Assembly (NCBI GenBank): GCA_005885115.1
Contig: VAXX01000203.1
Coordinates: 1-9,246, forward strand
Length of the DNA: 9,246 nucleotides
Direction of reading: 5' to 3'
DNA from: Actinomycetota bacterium
GTDB lineage: Bacteria; Actinomycetota; Actinomycetes; Mycobacteriales; Micromonosporaceae
The number at the start of each line of letters is the position of its first letter. Within the stretch, counting starts at the first letter, position 1. A program made the translations under genes and the position numbers. Below, piece by piece: positions 6,513 through 9,246 of this stretch. Under the pieces are notes generated by a model. The model searched no databases. It worked only from the letters and a program-made list of their open reading frames with translations, and had not been told where the DNA came from.

Positions 6513-7172
6513 ATGGCCAACATGGTGCCGTTCACCAACAACTACAGCGACCAGTCCACCCGTGAGGGGTACCAGTTCGAGTTCCACTGCATGCGGTGCG
6601 GGAACGGGTACGCCTCGTCGTTCCAGCACTCGGTGACCGGGTTCGGCGGCCGGCTGCTGCGCATGGGCGGGGATCTGCTCGGCGGCGACGTGGGGGAGAA
6701 GGCCGCGCAACTGGGCTGGGACGCGGAGTGGCTGCGCGACGGCAACCGCGGCAGCACCCGGGACAAGGCGCTGGCCAAGGCCGCGACCGAGATGCAGGAC
6801 AACTTCGAGCAGTGCCACCGGTGCGGCCAGTGGGTGTGCAAGCCGGTCTGCTGGAACGGCGAGCGCGGGCTGTGCACGAGCTGCGCGCCCAAGCTCAGCC
6901 AGGAGATCGCCGGGATGCAGGCGTCCGCGCAGATCAACCAGCTCAACGAGAAGATCCAACAGGTCGACTGGACCAAGGACGTCAACTACCGCGACCAGGG
7001 GACGGCCCGCTGCCCGTCGTGCGACCAGGAAGCCAACGGCAAGTTCTGCCAACACTGTGGTACGGCGCTGGCCGCGGCCCCGGCCGCGACCAAGAAGTTC
7101 TGCGGCAACTGTGGTACGAGCCTGACGCCGGGCGCGGTGTTCTGCTCCGAGTGCGGCACCCCGACGGTGTAG
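6513..7172 (+). CDS. Zinc-ribbon protein with sixteen cysteines, function unknown
   Basis: A 219-residue protein starting MANMVPFTNNYSDQST. Sixteen cysteines form eight CxxC or CxxxC knuckles: 26/29, 101/104, 109/113, 121/124, 167/170, 179/182, 197/200 and 211/214. The last eight make two classical double-zinc-ribbon units (CPSC...CQHCG and CGNCG...CSECG) typical of adaptor proteins. The first eight fit two further sites, with the 26/29 knuckle separated by a Gly-rich amphipathic stretch (GFGGRLLRMGGDLLGG, 43-58). A Gln/Asn-rich helix at about 128-150 separates the two halves. No catalytic motif is visible, and a role in protein-protein or nucleic-acid contacts is an inference. The ATG at 6513 has AGGGGAG 11 bases upstream; an in-frame start at 6468 has less support. 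The stop is 3 bases before the next gene's GTG, so the two are very likely translationally coupled. Confidence 0.85.
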   Translation: MANMVPFTNNYSDQSTREGYQFEFHCMRCGNGYASSFQHSVTGFGGRLLRMGGDLLGGDVGEKAAQLGWDAEWLRDGNRGSTRDKALAKAATEMQDNFEQCHRCGQWVCKPVCWNGERGLCTSCAPKLSQEIAGMQASAQINQLNEKIQQVDWTKDVNYRDQGTARCPSCDQEANGKFCQHCGTALAAAPAATKKFCGNCGTSLTPGAVFCSECGTPTV

Positions 7173-7175
7173 CCC

Positions 7176-8548
7176 GTGCGTTTCCGGCTGGTGGCAGCGG
7201 ACGGCGCGGTGCTCGACGAGGGGGAGGCCGTGGCCGAGTTGGCCGGCGGCGCCCTTGTCGTGTCGCCGAGCTTCGGGCCGGTACTGCGGGTGGCGCCGGC
7301 CGACATCGTGGAGGTGGGGGAGCCGGAGCCGTACGTGGTCCGGCTTTGCTGGCGGAACTGGCCGACGCGCGGGCCGCCGATACCGTCGATACGTTGCTGC
7401 TGGAGGGAATCGGTACGCCGGAGACGTTTCCGGGCTGGGTCGGGGACTCCGAGGCCGAACTGCGGCTCTACGACGACGCGCTGGTCGTACTGCCGGTACG
7501 CGGGGACGCGGAGAAGGTGCCGTACCCGTTCATCCGGGGCGTGGGTACCGACCCGTCGGGGTACCGGATCTCCGTCGACATCGCTGGGCGGTCACCGCTG
7601 GTGCTGCACCGGCTGGCCACCCGTACCACTGAGTTTGTCGATCTGCTCGGCGCCCGCCACCGCGCCACGTCCGGCCGGACCGTGGCCTTTCTCGGCGCGC
7701 TGCTGCCCGGGCTTGGCCCGATCGCCCTGCGGTCGGTCGCGGACCTGTTGCGCGACGGCCTGGCCGGCTCGCGCGCCGACGTGGACGCCGTCGACCCGAC
7801 GGTGTGGCCGGCGCTGGCCGCGATCGCGCTGCCGGAGCGCGCGCCCGCGTTGCCCGCGTTCGACCGGCTGGGCGCGACCTGGCTCGGGTTCAAGCAGGTG
7901 AGCTCGGTCGAGCGCGCCGCCGAGGGGGTGCAGCCCTGGAGGGACCCCGCGATCACGCCGGATCTGGGCAACCACAACGCTTCCGCCGGCTCGTTCGGCG
8001 GCGGCTTCGGCGGGATGCTCGGTGCCGCAATGGTTTCCGGCGGTCCGCCGACCGCACTGGGATTCGACGGGCCGTTCGGGACGTACGGAACCGTGCTGGC
8101 GTACCAGATGCTGGGGTTGACCGGAGGGAACTTCGGCGGCACGCGGACGATGCTGCCCCGGGCCGACGTGACCCGCGGTCGGCTGACGCCCGCGCACACC
8201 GACCTGGCGGCGTTGCGGGCTTCCGGGGAAGCGCCGACGGTTCTCGCGTTCGCGCTGTGCCTGACGCCGTCCGGGATGCTCGCGTACGAGGTGCTCAACG
8301 AGGGCGACCACGCGACGTACGTGTACCGGGCCGGCGGGCCCGATGGGGTGGCCGCGCTGAACCGGGCGCTGGACCTGCTCGGGTTCCGGGTGGAGGGGAT
8401 CTACGCCGACGCGGACTCGGCCGCATCGCGCTACCGCAAGGCGGCGCAACGGCTTCCGGCCCTGCGCCTGCTGCGCGAGGCGTTCGTGGGGCGGGTCGTC
8501 CACACCGACGGTTGGGCGGCGCGGCTGGCAGAAATGTTGGGGTCGTAG
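7176..8548 (+). pseudogene. Large uncharacterised protein coupled to the zinc-ribbon gene, with one frame change near 7345
   Basis: The GTG at 7176 follows the zinc-ribbon stop by 3 bases with no ribosome-binding site, suggesting reinitiation. The first 55 residues (MRFRLVAADGAVLDEGEAVAEL...VVSPSFGPVLRVAPADIVEV...PYVVRL) look like a beta-rich, PH-like barrel. Around 7341-7350 the sense frame changes, continuing LLAELADARAADTVDTLLLEGIGTPETFPGWV to the TAG at 8546-8548, about 400 more residues. That part contains a second beta-rich stretch (YDDALVVLPVRGD...VPYPFIRGV...YRISVDIAGRSPLVLH), a Gly-rich loop (GSFGGGFGGMLGAA) and a helical C-terminus ending GWAARLAEMLGS. I recall similar unnamed actinobacterial proteins with a longer stretch between the barrel and the ALxxAR helix, so about 20 residues may be missing at the junction. 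No enzyme motif is recognised. If the frame break is an assembly error, the intact gene would encode about 460-480 residues. Confidence 0.75.
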
Positions 8549-8586
8549 GGAAACACCGACAGGACGTTGTCGCCACGCGCCGCCAT

Positions 8587-8611
8587 GCTCGTCTGGACAT
8601 CGAAAACGAGC
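8587..8611. repeat. Inverted repeat GCTCGT-N13-ACGAGC just before the VOC gene
   Basis: Perfect six-base arms at 8587-8592 and 8606-8611 flank 13 bases and end against the ribosome-binding site GAAGGAGA. It could be an operator or a leader hairpin for the VOC gene. Six-base arms with a long loop have a fair chance of arising at random. It lies in the 76-base gap after the large protein, which otherwise shows no terminator and no clear promoter. Confidence 0.3.
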
Positions 8612-8624
8612 GAAGGAGACGCGG

Positions 8625-9008
8625 ATGTCCAGGATGACGCACGGGATCGGCTGGTTCCAGATCGGTACGGACGACCCCGAGGCGGTGAAACGGTTCTACA
8701 GCACGGTTTTCGGCTGGACCTTCGCGCTGCAGGAGGACGAGGCCGTGCCGTACCACGTCATCACGACGCCGGCCAACGACTCGATCCGCGGCGGGCTGCT
8801 GGAGACCGGCGGGAAGGTCCCGAACCACGCGATCTTCTGCGTGGTGGTCGAGGACGTGGCGGCCACCTGCGTGTCGGTGGAGATGGCCGGCGGCAAGGTG
8901 GTGGTACCGCCGAACGAGGGGGGCGACGGGCTGATCTTCGCGCACCTGACCGACCCGTCGGGCAACGAACTGGCGGTGTACTCGCAGCCGAAGGGTCAGG
9001 ACGGCTGA
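8625..9008 (+). CDS. VOC-superfamily (glyoxalase/bleomycin-resistance fold) protein
   Basis: A 127-residue protein starting MSRMTHGIGWFQIGTDDPEAVKRFYSTVFGW, the classic opening of a VOC module (beta strand, then a helix in which FYSTVFGW is the hallmark). The second module ends GLIFAHLTDPSGNELAVYSQP, where GNELAVY matches the usual metal-ligand Glu strand. His6 in the first strand may be another ligand. The length fits two beta-alpha-beta-beta-beta modules. Members include glyoxalases, dioxygenases and antibiotic-binding proteins, so the substrate cannot be assigned. The start is well fixed by GAAGGAGA at 8612-8619, with 6 bases between GGAG and the ATG. The 3-prime end overlaps the convergent LD-carboxypeptidase gene by 13 bases. 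The frame is intact. Confidence 0.9.
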   Translation: MSRMTHGIGWFQIGTDDPEAVKRFYSTVFGWTFALQEDEAVPYHVITTPANDSIRGGLLETGGKVPNHAIFCVVVEDVAATCVSVEMAGGKVVVPPNEGGDGLIFAHLTDPSGNELAVYSQPKGQDG

Positions 9009-9246
9009 ACGACCGCGGGTTCCGCGGTGAGGGTGCCGGCGGCCACGTCGAGGGTCGCCGGCACCCCCACGGGTACGGTCAGCTGCCCGGCCCCGTGACC
9101 GACCGGCAGCCCACCGAGCACCGGTACGCCGAGGTCGCCCAGCCGTTCGGTGAGAACGTCCGCGACGGTCACCGGCCAACCGTCGGCACACCGGGTGAAC
9201 TGGCCCAGCGCAACGCCGTGAAGTCCGTCGAGGACGCCGGCACGGC
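8996..9246 (-). CDS. LD-carboxypeptidase, peptidase family S66 (C-terminal part only)
   Basis: Only the last 82 residues are in the window, read on the minus strand in one frame to TGA at 8996-8998. The sequence runs RAGVLDGLHGVALGQFTRCADGW, then VADVLTERLGDLGVPVLGGLPVGHGAGQLTVPVG. This is the C-terminal signature of S66 muramoyl-tetrapeptide (LD) carboxypeptidases, in which the His of GHG (codon 9095-9097) completes the Ser-Glu-His triad. These enzymes remove the terminal D-Ala from cytoplasmic muropeptides for cell-wall recycling. Some S66 members act on other substrates, such as microcin C (MccF type), so the gene name ldcA is not assigned. The catalytic Ser domain lies beyond the right edge. 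The gene converges with the VOC gene and overlaps it by 13 bases (8996-9008). Confidence 0.88.
   Translation of the reverse strand, partial: RAGVLDGLHGVALGQFTRCADGWPVTVADVLTERLGDLGVPVLGGLPVGHGAGQLTVPVGVPATLDVAAGTLTAEPAVVQPS

Noticed and set aside
7468..8503. Long minus-strand frames opposite the large protein
   Set aside because: No ribosome-binding site and shadow-type composition; the plus-strand frame shows structured, protein-like sequence and the correct codon bias.
1..9246. CRISPR array, insertion sequence, attachment site, tRNA or rRNA
   Set aside because: I found no regularly spaced repeats, transposase motifs, terminal inverted repeats or tRNA-like cloverleaf sequence on either strand.

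Overview
The window is high-GC DNA (roughly 70 % G+C by eye) with strongly GC-biased third codon positions, GTG starts and leaderless-type promoters. Together with the GlnA2, glutamine-dependent NadE and PanB sequences this points to an actinobacterium. A member of the Micromonosporaceae is my best guess, from recollection of those families and not from a search.

Layout. On the minus strand, read right to left, a 52-residue membrane protein (2504-2662) leads into nadE (800-2489) and then panB (1-713, cut by the window edge). This looks like one operon for NAD and pantothenate/CoA cofactor synthesis. Divergent from it is a glutamine-synthetase-family gene of the glnA2 type (2879-4148). The 216-base region between them holds a perfect palindrome, a second inverted repeat sharing its half-sites, and a GlnR-like pair of GTAAC boxes. 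A WYL-domain regulator (4185-4874) follows. Two tandem paralogous secreted lipoproteins of the alpha/beta-hydrolase fold lie on the minus strand (4882-5601 and 5613-6359). On the plus strand come a four-site zinc-ribbon protein (6513-7172), a closely coupled large uncharacterised protein (7176-8548) and a VOC/glyoxalase-fold protein (8625-9008). The C-terminus of an LD-carboxypeptidase of family S66 enters from the right edge on the minus strand (8996-9246).

The most unusual property is the number of lesions inside otherwise well-conserved genes. nadE changes frame twice, glnA2 has an in-frame TAG and then a frame change, and the large protein at 7176 changes frame once. At three of the four frame changes a conserved stretch of about 20-30 residues is also missing; at the fourth this is likely but less certain. 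In glnA2 the lost segment includes the conserved active-site GMHTH block. Losing two housekeeping genes side by side by independent decay is less likely than assembly or consensus collapse of short segments, but the sequence alone cannot decide this. The genes around these lesions (panB, WYL regulator, both lipoproteins, zinc-ribbon, VOC) look intact.

I see no mobile element, CRISPR array, tRNA or rRNA. No gene-free stretch exceeds 300 bases. The best candidate for undescribed biology is the coupled pair of zinc-ribbon protein and large unknown protein, followed by the tandem lipoprotein hydrolases with their matching promoters.
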